Source: Oligoflexia bacterium (GTDB lineage: Bacteria; Bdellovibrionota; UBA1018). Taken from it: 37,462 nt of DNA. The DNA lies in contig CAITVN010000093.1 of the NCBI GenBank assembly GCA_903895855.1, positions 1 through 37,462 of the forward strand. Direction: 5' to 3'. Below are positions 7,905-15,306 of the stretch, piece by piece. How positions within the stretch are numbered: position 1 is the first letter of the stretch; each line of letters starts with the position of its first letter. The translations under genes were made by a program, and so were the position numbers. Below the pieces are notes generated by a model. The model searched no databases. It saw only the letters and a list, made by a program, of their open reading frames with translations, and had not been told where the DNA came from.

Positions 7905-8855
7905 ATGACCGAAAAAAAACCGTTGATTGGTATTAGCTCATGTTTACTAGGCAACGAGGTTCGCTACAACGGTGGGCACAAACGAGATCGGTTCGTCACT
8001 GATCAGTTGTCGAAATGGGTTGAGTTTCATTCAGTTTGCCCCGAACTAGAGATGGGTCTTGGTGTGCCGAGAGAGGCGGTGAACTTGCATCGCGCGAATG
8101 CAAAAAGTGGTTTAGAGATGATCACGGTCAAAACAGGCAAGAATTTAACCGCGCTCGCGCATAAGACTTCAACTCGACTGATAAAGAACTTACCCAATGA
8201 AATTTGCGGTTACATTTTTAAAAAAGATTCGCCCTCTTGTGGCCTTGAACGGGTGAAGGTGTATTCAAAGGGCCCAGTTCCTGAAAGAGTAGGCCGCGGT
8301 TTGTATGCTGAAGCCCTTTGCTCTGAGTTTTCTCATTTGCCGGTGATTGAAGAAGGTCGCTTGAGTGACCCTGATCAATGCGAACACTTTCTCACTCAAG
8401 TGTTTGCGTTGTGGCGGCTGCGTGAGTCGTTTGCGAAATCAAAAGCCTCAATGGCGGGACTTCAAGAAATTCACCGTCGATCGAAGTACCTCGTGCTATC
8501 GCACACGACGGTGGGTTATAGTCGGCTCGGGCGGCTGGTGGGTAACGCTGAAAAGTTATCAGCTAAAGTAGTCTGGGCCCAGTATGAAATCCTATTAATG
8601 CAATCGCTCAAAACTCCATCAACGGTGAAAAAGCGTGTCAATGTACTTCAACATTCATTGGGGTTTTTGAAAGACCGGCTCGATTCAAAAGAAAAGCGCT
8701 CTGTTTTGAAAGTTTTCGAACGCTACGCGGCCGAAAAAACTTCTTGGGATGCTGCCAAAACGTTGCTCTTACACTTGCTTGAAAAACACGAAGTGCACTA
8801 CCTAATCGATCAATTTGTGTTTGAACCGTTTCCTGAAGAGTTTAGTGGCGCTTAA
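7905..8855 (+). CDS. DUF523-DUF1722 fusion protein (YbbK/YbgA-like)
   Basis: The 316-residue protein joins two domains usually found together. The N-terminal DUF523 domain (about 1-150) opens with IGISSCLLGNEVRYNGGHK and has CPELEMGLGVPRE and KKDSPSCGLE, a set of conserved cysteines that may hold a metal or serve redox chemistry. The C-terminal DUF1722 domain (about 185-305) has HRRSKYLVLSHTTVGY and LGFLKDRLDSKEK. Related fused proteins in E. coli and other bacteria have been placed near photolyase genes and linked to DNA repair or 2-thiouracil handling, but no biochemical role is settled for this form. It is full length. It ends one base before the end of the convergent OsmC gene, leaving no room for a separate terminator. 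Confidence 0.85.
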   Translation: MTEKKPLIGISSCLLGNEVRYNGGHKRDRFVTDQLSKWVEFHSVCPELEMGLGVPREAVNLHRANAKSGLEMITVKTGKNLTALAHKTSTRLIKNLPNEICGYIFKKDSPSCGLERVKVYSKGPVPERVGRGLYAEALCSEFSHLPVIEEGRLSDPDQCEHFLTQVFALWRLRESFAKSKASMAGLQEIHRRSKYLVLSHTTVGYSRLGRLVGNAEKLSAKVVWAQYEILLMQSLKTPSTVKKRVNVLQHSLGFLKDRLDSKEKRSVLKVFERYAAEKTSWDAAKTLLLHLLEKHEVHYLIDQFVFEPFPEEFSGA

Positions 8856-8856
8856 T

Positions 8857-9312
8857 TTAGGTTTTGGCCGTCGACTCAAAATCAGCTTTTCCTGAGCCAG
8901 CGGCGACGCCATTCAGCGTGATCACGTAGGTGATCGGAACCGCTTTGGCGATCATGGCAGAAACTCCACAGTATTTTGTTTGAGAAAGCGAAACGGCTTG
9001 CATCACTTTGTCTTGGTCTAATTCGCCGGTGAATTGGTAATCGAGCTGAATGGACTTAAAAATGGGCGGATAAACGCCTTCAGTTGGTGTGGCATCGGCT
9101 GTGATCGTGAGTGATTCGAGTGGCTGATGGAATTTTTTCAAGAGTGAAACGACATCCATCGCAGTACAGCCGCTAATGGCAGCAAGCAAGAGTTGTTTGG
9201 GTGACAGTGCAGAGTCTGAACCGAGTGGTGATTTTGTGTCCATCTCGACTTGGTGGTGTTCTGATTTTGCGGTGAAGTGAAGTTTTTCTTTCCAGTGGCA
9301 TTGAATGTTCAT
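8857..9312 (-). CDS. OsmC/Ohr family peroxiredoxin-like protein
   Basis: The 151-residue protein has the two conserved cysteines of the OsmC superfamily, Cys49 in AISGCTAMDVV at the start of the central helix and Cys115 in SQTKYCGVSAM. Members act as cytoplasmic thiol peroxidases that remove organic hydroperoxides or hydrogen peroxide. Loop composition (SPLGSDSALSPKQLLLAA) fits the YhfA-like OsmC subgroup better than Ohr. The start ATG overlaps the stop of the upstream transglutaminase-like gene as ATGA, so the two are translated from one message. No dedicated regulator is adjacent. Confidence 0.9.
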   Translation of the reverse strand: MNIQCHWKEKLHFTAKSEHHQVEMDTKSPLGSDSALSPKQLLLAAISGCTAMDVVSLLKKFHQPLESLTITADATPTEGVYPPIFKSIQLDYQFTGELDQDKVMQAVSLSQTKYCGVSAMIAKAVPITYVITLNGVAAGSGKADFESTAKT

Positions 9313-9938
9313 TGCGTGCGGTATCCTTGTTTGGCGGCTTTTAGACTTCGAGTGTCGACACGACTGAGTCGTTTGGCGGTTGACTGATCGATTAAAACGG
9401 TGTGTTTGATGTCAACTAAGTGTTCGGCGATAAACCAAATGTCATCGGGTGAGGTCATCCAATTGAGTCGGTCAAAGCGCGAGAGGTTCACTGGCTGAGA
9501 AAATCGCCTGAGGCTTAAATCGCCCCGAAGGTTGAAGTAGTCAGCGAAATAACTCATTGCGAGTTCTCTGAGTGAGCGGTAGACGGCTTCACGAAAGCGA
9601 AGGCCAGAAAAATTTGAAATGGCAATTGAACCCCAGTGCCCGCGTTCTTGAAAGACAGCGATGACGTGGTCGGTGTCTTGCTCAGCTTCGAGATCGACAA
9701 TCAGAGGTGGGTAGCCATTCACTCTGAGTGCAGCGGCAGCAAAAATGGCTCCTTCGAGGCAGTGGGCTGTTTTTTCGGCGATCACACGCCTGGGTGACCA
9801 CGACGTGTTGCCAATGTGGTAAGGTACTGAATCGAGGTAGCGCTGAATCTTGATCGGTGAGTTGAGTGTTTTTAAAAAGCGAAGTTCAGACCGGGTGAAT
9901 TCGTTTGAGTGGGAGTCTGGTGACGTGTTCTTTTTCAT
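9309..9938 (-). CDS. Transglutaminase-like cysteine protease-fold protein
   Basis: This 209-residue protein has no signal peptide. It shows a plausible papain-like/transglutaminase-like catalytic arrangement: Cys60 at the head of a helix (KTAHCLEGAIFAAAAL), His91 on a strand (DTDHVIAVFQ) and acidic residues in between, the same order as in small transglutaminase-like domains used for peptide or protein processing. The N-terminal 45 residues contain RSELRFLKTLNSPIKIQRYL, a segment I also associate with this group of uncharacterised proteins. The substrate is unknown. It leads an overlapping pair with OsmC. Its leader contains a small tandem repeat that reaches back to the stop of the ABC ATPase gene, so it may be the distal part of that transcript. 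Confidence 0.65.
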   Translation of the reverse strand: MKKNTSPDSHSNEFTRSELRFLKTLNSPIKIQRYLDSVPYHIGNTSWSPRRVIAEKTAHCLEGAIFAAAALRVNGYPPLIVDLEAEQDTDHVIAVFQERGHWGSIAISNFSGLRFREAVYRSLRELAMSYFADYFNLRGDLSLRRFSQPVNLSRFDRLNWMTSPDDIWFIAEHLVDIKHTVLIDQSTAKRLSRVDTRSLKAAKQGYRTQ

Positions 9939-9951
9939 GCTTGGCGTTTAC

Positions 9952-9985
9952 CCTTCATTTTAACTTTCATTTAGCCTTCATTTAA
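9952..9985. repeat. Three tandem copies of an 11-12 base unit
   Basis: The plus strand reads CCTTCATTTTAA, CTTTCATTTAG, CCTTCATTTAA in direct succession. On the coding (minus) strand each unit contains TAAATGAA(A/G)G, that is a stop codon, an ATG and a purine-rich patch. The first unit overlaps the stop codon of the ABC ATPase gene. It fills the gap before the transglutaminase-like gene and may help ribosome re-initiation, or may be slippage only. Confidence 0.55.
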
Positions 9986-10788
9986 CTTTCTGACAAAAAC
10001 TCGGTGACGAACCCTGGGTTTGGAGCTTTGAGAATTTCACTGGGAGTTCCTTTTTGCGCAATGGCGCCAGCGTTGAGAATCACCACGTCAGTCGCCATTT
10101 CAAAGGCTTCTCGTTGATCGTGAGTGACGTAAAGAATCGTCATATTGAGTTTGCGGTGAATTTCGCGAATTTCTCGGCGCATTTCACTTCGCAGTTTGGC
10201 ATCGAGATTAGAAAGGGGTTCGTCGAGTAATAAGATTGGGGGTTCAACAGCTAGACCCCGCGCCAACGCCACCCGCTGTTGTTGACCTCCTGATAGTTGA
10301 TGGGGGTAGCGGTCTTTCAATTCAAGCAAATGCACTAGGCTCAGTGCTTTTTCGCATGCCTCTTGTCGTTGATCGAGGGTCAATGGTTTTTTGCTCGAGT
10401 TGTCTATCGACCTCTTCGAGGCTCTCGATGCTTGAATGTCGAGCGGGTACCTCACGTTTTCTTCAACGGTCATGTGTGGCCAAACTGCATACGATTGAAA
10501 GACCATGCCAAGGCCACGGTCTTCGGGCGGCACTTCGACTGTTGTGCTTGATGATGCCCCTGAAGCTTGATGAGGCATTTGACCAAAAAGCATTCTGGAT
10601 CCTAACCAAATTTCGCCACCACTGGGGCGTTCTAACCCCGCGACTATTCGCAGTAGCGTAGTCTTGCCGCAACCGCTGGGGCCAAGTAGTGCTAAGAATG
10701 AGCGGTCTTTGACCTCTAAGGTAAATGGTGAGAGCACTTCTTTTTCGCCAAAGCGCTTCGATAGATTTTTCAAAATTAAATCGCTCAT
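9982..10788 (-). CDS. ABC transporter ATPase, ferric-iron (Fbp) type
   Basis: This is the ATP-binding subunit of the three-gene importer encoded here. It has Walker A GPSGCGKTT, Q-loop GMVFQSYAVWPHMT, signature LSGGQQQR, Walker B ILLLDEP, and the H-loop YVTHDQREAFEMA, the order and spacing of the FbpC/PotA/CysA group. At 268 residues it ends soon after the nucleotide-binding domain and lacks the C-terminal regulatory OB-like domain present in many FbpC/MalK proteins (about 350 residues). An insertion with low conservation (SSTTVEVPPEDRG and RASKRSIDNSSKK) interrupts the usual loops. The start is taken as the ATG at 10788, which overlaps the permease stop as TGATG; the TTG before it is less likely. 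Confidence 0.9.
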   Translation of the reverse strand: MSDLILKNLSKRFGEKEVLSPFTLEVKDRSFLALLGPSGCGKTTLLRIVAGLERPSGGEIWLGSRMLFGQMPHQASGASSSTTVEVPPEDRGLGMVFQSYAVWPHMTVEENVRYPLDIQASRASKRSIDNSSKKPLTLDQRQEACEKALSLVHLLELKDRYPHQLSGGQQQRVALARGLAVEPPILLLDEPLSNLDAKLRSEMRREIREIHRKLNMTILYVTHDQREAFEMATDVVILNAGAIAQKGTPSEILKAPNPGFVTEFLSES

Positions 10789-12281
10789 CAATAAATCTCT
10801 TTCTTACGAGTCATTAATCCAATCACTAGAGCCAGGGTGAGTAGCATCCAAGCCAGGGCTGCGGCCGAGGGCTGGTCTGCGTATTCTTGTAGCTGAAACA
10901 AAACGGTACCCAGTGTCGCTGAACCTGGCCCAGTCAAAAGTACGCTCATGGTGAGTTCTGTCGCTAGGGGTAAGAATGCGAGTAACCAAGCCGCTTTCAT
11001 GCTTTGTTTGAGTAACGGTGCCCAAATGGTTGAGAGCAGCTTAACCGTTCTGGCTCCGCTGATTCTGGCGGCCTCTTCTAAGCTTGGGTGAATTTGCGTG
11101 TAAGCGGTTTCAAGTGAGTTGGCTCCCACGGCGGCGTATTTCAAGGTGTAGGCAATCGCCATCAAAAGTAAGGGATAATCGGCATTGAAGCCAAGGCGAG
11201 CGAGCGTTGAAAAGATAAAAATAATGAAAAACGCGAGCACCGTACCTGGAGTCGCAAATGGAATTCCAAAAAAACGAATGAGCCGTGAAGCCCATGGTTT
11301 CTTTTTTCTGACACTCAAAAATCCTAGGCAAAATCCTAAAAGCACGACGAGGCTAGCCACGCTAACTGATAAAACAGCCGAGTTGACGAGCGCTTCGTGA
11401 AAATCAGCCAAATTCAGCACGTAGCTCAGGTTTCTCAGGGTGAACGTCGATGGTGAATAACTGCCCGCGATTGGGGCGAGAGCCGATAGGGTGAGTGCGA
11501 TCCAGGGTAAGACTAAGGTGAGCAAAATCCAAAGCCACGTCACACTCATCACGAGCGGAGCGAGTCGGCCTAACTGAATGCGCGATGGTCGTGAGCTGCG
11601 CGCTCCAGAGATCGAAGCCCCCAATCGATTTTTGAGCGACGTGAGATAATGAGAAAATCCTAAAGCGCATGCGGCAATTGTCAGTAGCAGGAGTGAAATT
11701 TTGAACCCTTCAATGAGCCCAGCTTGGCCACCCAATTTGAGTTGTGAGTAAATGAGTGTGGTGAGAACAAATTGCCTGACGGGTAGTCCCAGAATTGCTG
11801 GAACACCAAACGAAGCCAGCGCATACAAAAAGGCCAAACACATTCCGTTCACTAGCGCTGGCCAAAGTAGGGGTAGGCTGATGTCGCGAAACACTTTGAC
11901 TGGGCTCGCGCCACTGATTCTTGCCGCTTCTTCAAGCGAGCTGTCGAGCCGATCGAACCCAGCACGCAGTTCAAGGTACGGAAATGCGAATGCGACTGAA
12001 CTGAGAACAAAGCAAATGCCGAGGGTGCCATACGCACCGTTCGAAGGCAAAAAGGCTCTAAGAATTCCTACGGTTGGGTTGCCAAGCACCACCCACGCCA
12101 TGCCGAGTAGGTAAGGGGGAAGCGCGTACGGCACCGAGAGTAAACTTGCCACCGTTTTTCTCGAGGTAAACTCCGTTCGCGAAACCAGCCACGCTAATAC
12201 GACCCCTAATAGCCCTGAGACCATTGCCGTGATTAGGCTAATTTGAACTGATCTTAACGTGGCTTCGAGTAAGACGCTCAT
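10788..12281 (-). CDS. ABC transporter permease, double-domain Fbp type
   Basis: This 497-residue inner-membrane protein contains two copies of the binding-protein-dependent permease domain, which is the FbpB/SfuB arrangement for ferric-iron importers. Each half has an EAA loop that docks on the ATPase: SLEEAARISGASPVKVFRDI in the first and SLEEAARISGARTVKLLSTI in the second. The two are so alike that they show the internal duplication directly. Around twelve hydrophobic segments are seen. Start and stop overlap both neighbours by one to four bases (TAATG upstream, TGATG downstream), so binding protein, permease and ATPase are one translational unit. Confidence 0.92.
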   Translation of the reverse strand: MSVLLEATLRSVQISLITAMVSGLLGVVLAWLVSRTEFTSRKTVASLLSVPYALPPYLLGMAWVVLGNPTVGILRAFLPSNGAYGTLGICFVLSSVAFAFPYLELRAGFDRLDSSLEEAARISGASPVKVFRDISLPLLWPALVNGMCLAFLYALASFGVPAILGLPVRQFVLTTLIYSQLKLGGQAGLIEGFKISLLLLTIAACALGFSHYLTSLKNRLGASISGARSSRPSRIQLGRLAPLVMSVTWLWILLTLVLPWIALTLSALAPIAGSYSPSTFTLRNLSYVLNLADFHEALVNSAVLSVSVASLVVLLGFCLGFLSVRKKKPWASRLIRFFGIPFATPGTVLAFFIIFIFSTLARLGFNADYPLLLMAIAYTLKYAAVGANSLETAYTQIHPSLEEAARISGARTVKLLSTIWAPLLKQSMKAAWLLAFLPLATELTMSVLLTGPGSATLGTVLFQLQEYADQPSAAALAWMLLTLALVIGLMTRKKEIY

Positions 12282-13282
12282 TAGTGTGCGATGATTTCAG
12301 AAAACTGTGTTTTGATTTGATCGCGCGAGCTAAAGAGTTCAGCCAAGATCTTCGAGTTCCAAGGCAGCATTTGTCGCTTGACCTCAGCCCAAGGTTTCGC
12401 GTTGACGGGTGATTCGATTTTGTCGAGCGGCGAGTACATGCCACCTTTGACAATTGCCCGCTGTGCCGCTTCAGAGAAAAACCAATCGACAATTTTTTTT
12501 GCGACTTCGGGGTTTTGCGTCGATTTCATAATCGCAATCGGGCTCGGAACAGGAATTGACCCGTCTTCAGGATAGATCGCTTTGACTGGCGAGCCTTTGG
12601 CTTGGGCTTTCAAAATGTTTTCAAGCAGCACGACCCCCAATATTTTTTCGCGGGTTTCGATTCGAGTGATGACTGAACTATTGCCTCCTGCGGCCACGAG
12701 GTCTTGTTTGCGGAGGTCTTTGAAATAATCCCATCCTAGTAATCTGGATAGCAGCGCAACCGCTGTGAAGCTCGTGCCAGACTCTAGCGGGCTACCCATC
12801 GATAGTTTCTTGTTAAATCGGGGCAAAGTGAGATCTTTCCAGCTCTTGGGCAATTGGTCTGGTTGAAGGCTCTCTGAATGATAGGCCATGACCATGAGTG
12901 GAATTCGAACGGTCACAAAAGCATGGTCTGGATCTTTGAGTTCTGACGGCACGTCTTTTGTGGCAGCGCTGTCGTAGGCCAAGAGTTTTCCTGATTGTTT
13001 GAGTTCTTGATACCAAAACGGGTCACTCGTCAAGATGAGGTCGGCTTTCGTTTTTCCGCCGGCCAGTTCTGCATTCACCTTGCCTGCGACGTTTTCGCTG
13101 CCCCCTTGAAACCACTTGATTTCGGCCTCAGGAATGGCCGCTTTGAGTAGTGGTTCCATCTCTGCAATCACTTCTTTGTATAGGCTAGTGTAAATCCAAA
13201 GTTCTTTTTTGTTGTTACACCCAGTGGCAAGCACTAGGCTAGCCAACCCCAAGACTACGGCAGAAAAAAGTTTAAATTTCAT
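12281..13282 (-). CDS. ABC substrate-binding lipoprotein, Fbp type
   Basis: This periplasmic binding protein is of the class that captures ferric iron (FbpA/FutA/AfuA). It begins with a lipoprotein signal ending LATGC (Cys22), so it is probably anchored to a membrane rather than free. The mature chain opens with LWIYTSLYKEVIAEMEPLL and contains KVNAELAGGKTKADLILTSDPFWYQEL and later GMYSPLDKIESPV, all typical of the extracellular solute-binding type 1 fold. The family also includes phosphonate, thiamine and sugar-phosphate binders, so iron is likely but not proven. No Fur-like box is visible in the 87 bases upstream. Those bases contain GAAAGCTAAC and GTTAGCTTC as distant inverted arms (13287-13296 and 13348-13356) of unknown value. 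The gene follows the HVHP gene in the same direction. Confidence 0.85.
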   Translation of the reverse strand: MKFKLFSAVVLGLASLVLATGCNNKKELWIYTSLYKEVIAEMEPLLKAAIPEAEIKWFQGGSENVAGKVNAELAGGKTKADLILTSDPFWYQELKQSGKLLAYDSAATKDVPSELKDPDHAFVTVRIPLMVMAYHSESLQPDQLPKSWKDLTLPRFNKKLSMGSPLESGTSFTAVALLSRLLGWDYFKDLRKQDLVAAGGNSSVITRIETREKILGVVLLENILKAQAKGSPVKAIYPEDGSIPVPSPIAIMKSTQNPEVAKKIVDWFFSEAAQRAIVKGGMYSPLDKIESPVNAKPWAEVKRQMLPWNSKILAELFSSRDQIKTQFSEIIAH

Positions 13283-13369
13283 GAGAGAAAGCTAACCCGA
13301 ATTTAGGTGAAACGCCAAACCCTAAAACAGGAAAGGTGCGTCAGTGTGTTAGCTTCTTGTGGGGGGTCA

Positions 13370-14158
13370 TCAGTGAGCCGGTTGAACCACCACCGCGAGG
13401 GGTACGGTTTTCAGAATACCTGCGTCGTTAAATTGCACCCAAAGACGGTAGTTGCCCGGCTCTGGAAAGGTTGCATGCAGCATGAGGGTATTCGGATTCG
13501 CCGTATTCATCGGGTGAACGTGAATTAACGTATCGCCGTCACTGAGTACTCCGATCACATGGGCCTTGGCGCCCAAGTAAGGAGTGATCTCAGGTTTTGA
13601 GCCGTCGGTTCGTGAAAAGTCGACGTCAAGCATGACCATCTGGCCGGCTTGAATTTTCTGTTTCGACAAGGTGACTCTCGAGATGCCATCAGTGCCTGTG
13701 CGGGTTTCAGGTAAGTTGGGTAGGGTCGGATTTTCTGCTAACCCTGCGCTCACTTTTGCGCGAGTGTTTGAACTGAATTCGGCCTTGCCCTTCGAAATTT
13801 CACCTTGAGCCCAGATCCAGTAGTGGCCATTTTTTTGAAGATCGGTGGTGACGGTCCACTTGCTGTTCGTGAACTCAGGGTGAACGTGCCGAAATTCAAT
13901 GAGCGCAGGATCAAAAATAAATAGGTGAAGTTTACGCTCGTGAACCACGTTGAGCTCACTTGGGGTTAGCGTAGTTTTCTCTTGCAAATCAACCAAATCA
14001 AAACTCAGTGAGACGTCACCCGCCGCAAACGCCGATTCGTCGAGCTCAATACCCACACGCGATTCTTCGCCGTGGGCGAAACTGTTTGATACGGCCGCGA
14101 CATTAAAGCTGACAATCAATGCTAAGTTAAGAACTAAACGAGTGACTATTTTTTTCAT
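13370..14158 (-). CDS. Secreted HVHP-motif protein, likely metal-binding
   Basis: The 262-residue protein has a clear signal peptide (MKKIVTRLVLNLALIVSF, cut near SNSFAHG). The mature part appears to be two beta-sandwich domains of the YtkA/FixH-like kind. The first has VVHERKLHLFIF and FRHVHPEF (His91, His93), the second HVIGVLSDGDTLIHVHPM (His213, His215) followed by PGNYRLWVQF. The doubled HVHP motif and the HGE start of the mature chain suit copper or another soft metal. Proteins of this look are common beside Cus/Czc systems. Its divergent placement from csoR, with one shared operator between the starts, supports a copper-induced periplasmic metal-handling role. The exact function is not known. 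A purine-rich AAGGGAG lies ten bases before the ATG. Confidence 0.8.
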   Translation of the reverse strand: MKKIVTRLVLNLALIVSFNVAAVSNSFAHGEESRVGIELDESAFAAGDVSLSFDLVDLQEKTTLTPSELNVVHERKLHLFIFDPALIEFRHVHPEFTNSKWTVTTDLQKNGHYWIWAQGEISKGKAEFSSNTRAKVSAGLAENPTLPNLPETRTGTDGISRVTLSKQKIQAGQMVMLDVDFSRTDGSKPEITPYLGAKAHVIGVLSDGDTLIHVHPMNTANPNTLMLHATFPEPGNYRLWVQFNDAGILKTVPLAVVVQPAH

Positions 14159-14178
14159 GTGACGAAGGCTCCCTTACA

Positions 14179-14206
14179 TTGACTTATACCCCCCTGGGGG
14201 TATAGA
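14179..14206 (+). promoter_or_regulatory. Promoter of csoR, possibly leaderless
   Basis: TTGACT (14179-14184) and TATAGA (14201-14206) are separated by 16 bases. A start point about seven bases after the -10 box falls at 14213, only two bases before the GTG of csoR, so the message may be leaderless. The CsoR-type palindrome fills the spacer. Confidence 0.65.
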
Positions 14207-14211
14207 GTCTA
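14183..14211 (-). promoter_or_regulatory. Promoter towards the HVHP gene
   Basis: On the minus strand TAGACT (complement of 14206-14211) and TATAAG (complement of 14183-14188) are spaced by 17 bases, a reasonable sigma-70 pair. Transcription would begin near 14176, leaving a short leader of about 18 bases with an AAGGGAG site. The spacer is filled by the CsoR-type palindrome, so repressor binding should block the promoter. Confidence 0.6.
14185..14204. promoter_or_regulatory. CsoR operator, perfect 9-2-9 inverted repeat
   Basis: TATACCCCC and GGGGGTATA are separated by CT and form a perfect inverted repeat. A/T-flanked G/C tracts of this sort are the established operator type of copper-sensing CsoR repressors. 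It lies immediately before a csoR gene and between the -35 and -10 boxes of both divergent promoters. Copper binding would release CsoR and open both arms at once. Confidence 0.85.
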
Positions 14212-14214
14212 GGG

Positions 14215-14586
14215 GTGATTAAAAATAGTACCAAGAAAACTAAAAAGGTCGCGAAAAAAAATGACAATTGCCAGTCTTGTGAAAGTGACAGTCTCGATCG
14301 AAATCGAGAGGGTAAAAACCCCGACCACACCTCAGCGCTCGCTCGCCTGAAGAAAGTAAAAGGTCAAATTTTGGGCGTAGAACGCATGATTGCTGATGGG
14401 CGATACTGCGTCGACATCTTGGTTCAATTTCGGGCGATTGTTGCGGGTTTATCGGTGATTGAGTCTGAAGTACTCGAACGTCACATTCGAAGCTGCGTGC
14501 AGTCTGCCGTGACGGCTCGTGATCACAAAAGCATTGACGAAAAAATAAGTGAATTAATGAGTCTCATAGTGAAGAGGCTAGCATGA
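14215..14586 (+). CDS. csoR: Copper-sensing repressor of the CsoR family
   Basis: This cytoplasmic all-helical repressor leaves DNA when it binds Cu(I). The family core runs from about residue 38 (HTSALARLKKVKGQILGVERMI) and carries the Cys-His-Cys Cu(I) ligand set: Cys65 (DGRYCVDIL), His90 and Cys94 (ERHIRSCVQ). Its completeness argues for copper over the formaldehyde (FrmR) or nickel (RcnR) branches. The first 37 residues are a Lys-rich extension with a CQSC pair (Cys19, Cys22) not usual in CsoR, which might add a metal or redox site. The start is GTG, with no ribosome binding site apart from an adjoining AGGGG; a leaderless message would explain this. It is the first gene of the plus-strand copper arm, with its own operator ten bases upstream. 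Confidence 0.92.
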   Translation: MIKNSTKKTKKVAKKNDNCQSCESDSLDRNREGKNPDHTSALARLKKVKGQILGVERMIADGRYCVDILVQFRAIVAGLSVIESEVLERHIRSCVQSAVTARDHKSIDEKISELMSLIVKRLA

Positions 14587-14634
14587 GCTATGCAAACAGT
14601 GAGGCGCAGTCATAAAATGAGGAGAGAAAACTCA

Positions 14635-15306
14635 GTGAACCGAATAACTGTAGTCAGAGTGGTTACCGTGTTGGTCTCAGCCGTGTTGAGCTCTTCTTTG
14701 TCGGGGCCCCTTCGCGCTCAAGAGCCCCCCACGAATGCAACTCCAGAATTTTATCGTTCTCTTACTCTAAAAGTGCGCAAAAACGCGCATTTTCGGGTGC
14801 CGATGCCTAGTAATGGTGATCTTAAGTTTCAGTATGGTCTGACCTGGGGAGCCGGGATATTGAAGCTCCCCTTGGTTCGGGACTTTACGTTCGAGCCGGG
14901 TAGTTCTCAGTTTTTTCGCAACTTCTGGGATAAAGTTTCTCTTGAAGACGGGTCATTTTTGGAGGTTGGGGGTGAACAAGTGCCCCTGACTTGCATTTAT
15001 TTAGAAGGGCGAGATAATCGTTTTAGTAAGACTTCGCCGCTCATTCCTGATTTTTTATTAAAAATTTATTTAGTGGCTAACGACTTTACTTGTACCGGCC
15101 CGATCAATCCGGGATGGCCGGCAAATGGTGGAAAACGAGAAACCTGGGACACCTACGTCTACTTCGAAGTGCGAGACCCCACAGTGATGTTACCGATTGA
15201 AGCGAAAATTCGTTACCGTTGGTCAGAGTTCTCGGCCCTCGTGATCGATGAAGACGGCTATCGAGTGCCCGATCAATTGACTGACCAGCGAGAAGGTGTT
15301 CAGTGA
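14635..15306 (+). CDS. Secreted protein of unknown function, module gene 1
   Basis: I do not recognise this 223-residue protein. The frame is open from an ATG at 14590, but an AGGAGAG (14620-14626) lies eight bases before the GTG at 14635. That start yields a normal signal peptide (MNRITVVRVVTVLVSAVL, cut near PLRAQE), so I choose it. The mature part looks beta-rich, with a repeated aromatic character (LKFQYGLTWGAGILKLP) and just two cysteines, PLTCIYLEG and NDFTCTGP, well placed for one disulfide. No metal motif stands out. It is 48 bases after csoR and its stop overlaps the next start as GTGA, so it belongs to the csoR operon. Role in copper handling is inferred from context only. Confidence 0.7.
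   Translation: MNRITVVRVVTVLVSAVLSSSLSGPLRAQEPPTNATPEFYRSLTLKVRKNAHFRVPMPSNGDLKFQYGLTWGAGILKLPLVRDFTFEPGSSQFFRNFWDKVSLEDGSFLEVGGEQVPLTCIYLEGRDNRFSKTSPLIPDFLLKIYLVANDFTCTGPINPGWPANGGKRETWDTYVYFEVRDPTVMLPIEAKIRYRWSEFSALVIDEDGYRVPDQLTDQREGVQ

Noticed and set aside
10236..10661. Plus-strand frame of 141 codons inside the ABC ATPase gene
   Set aside because: Antisense to a fully conserved ATPase with all motifs; no signature of its own.
11752..12114. Plus-strand frame of 120 codons inside the permease gene
   Set aside because: Antisense shadow of the conserved double-domain permease.
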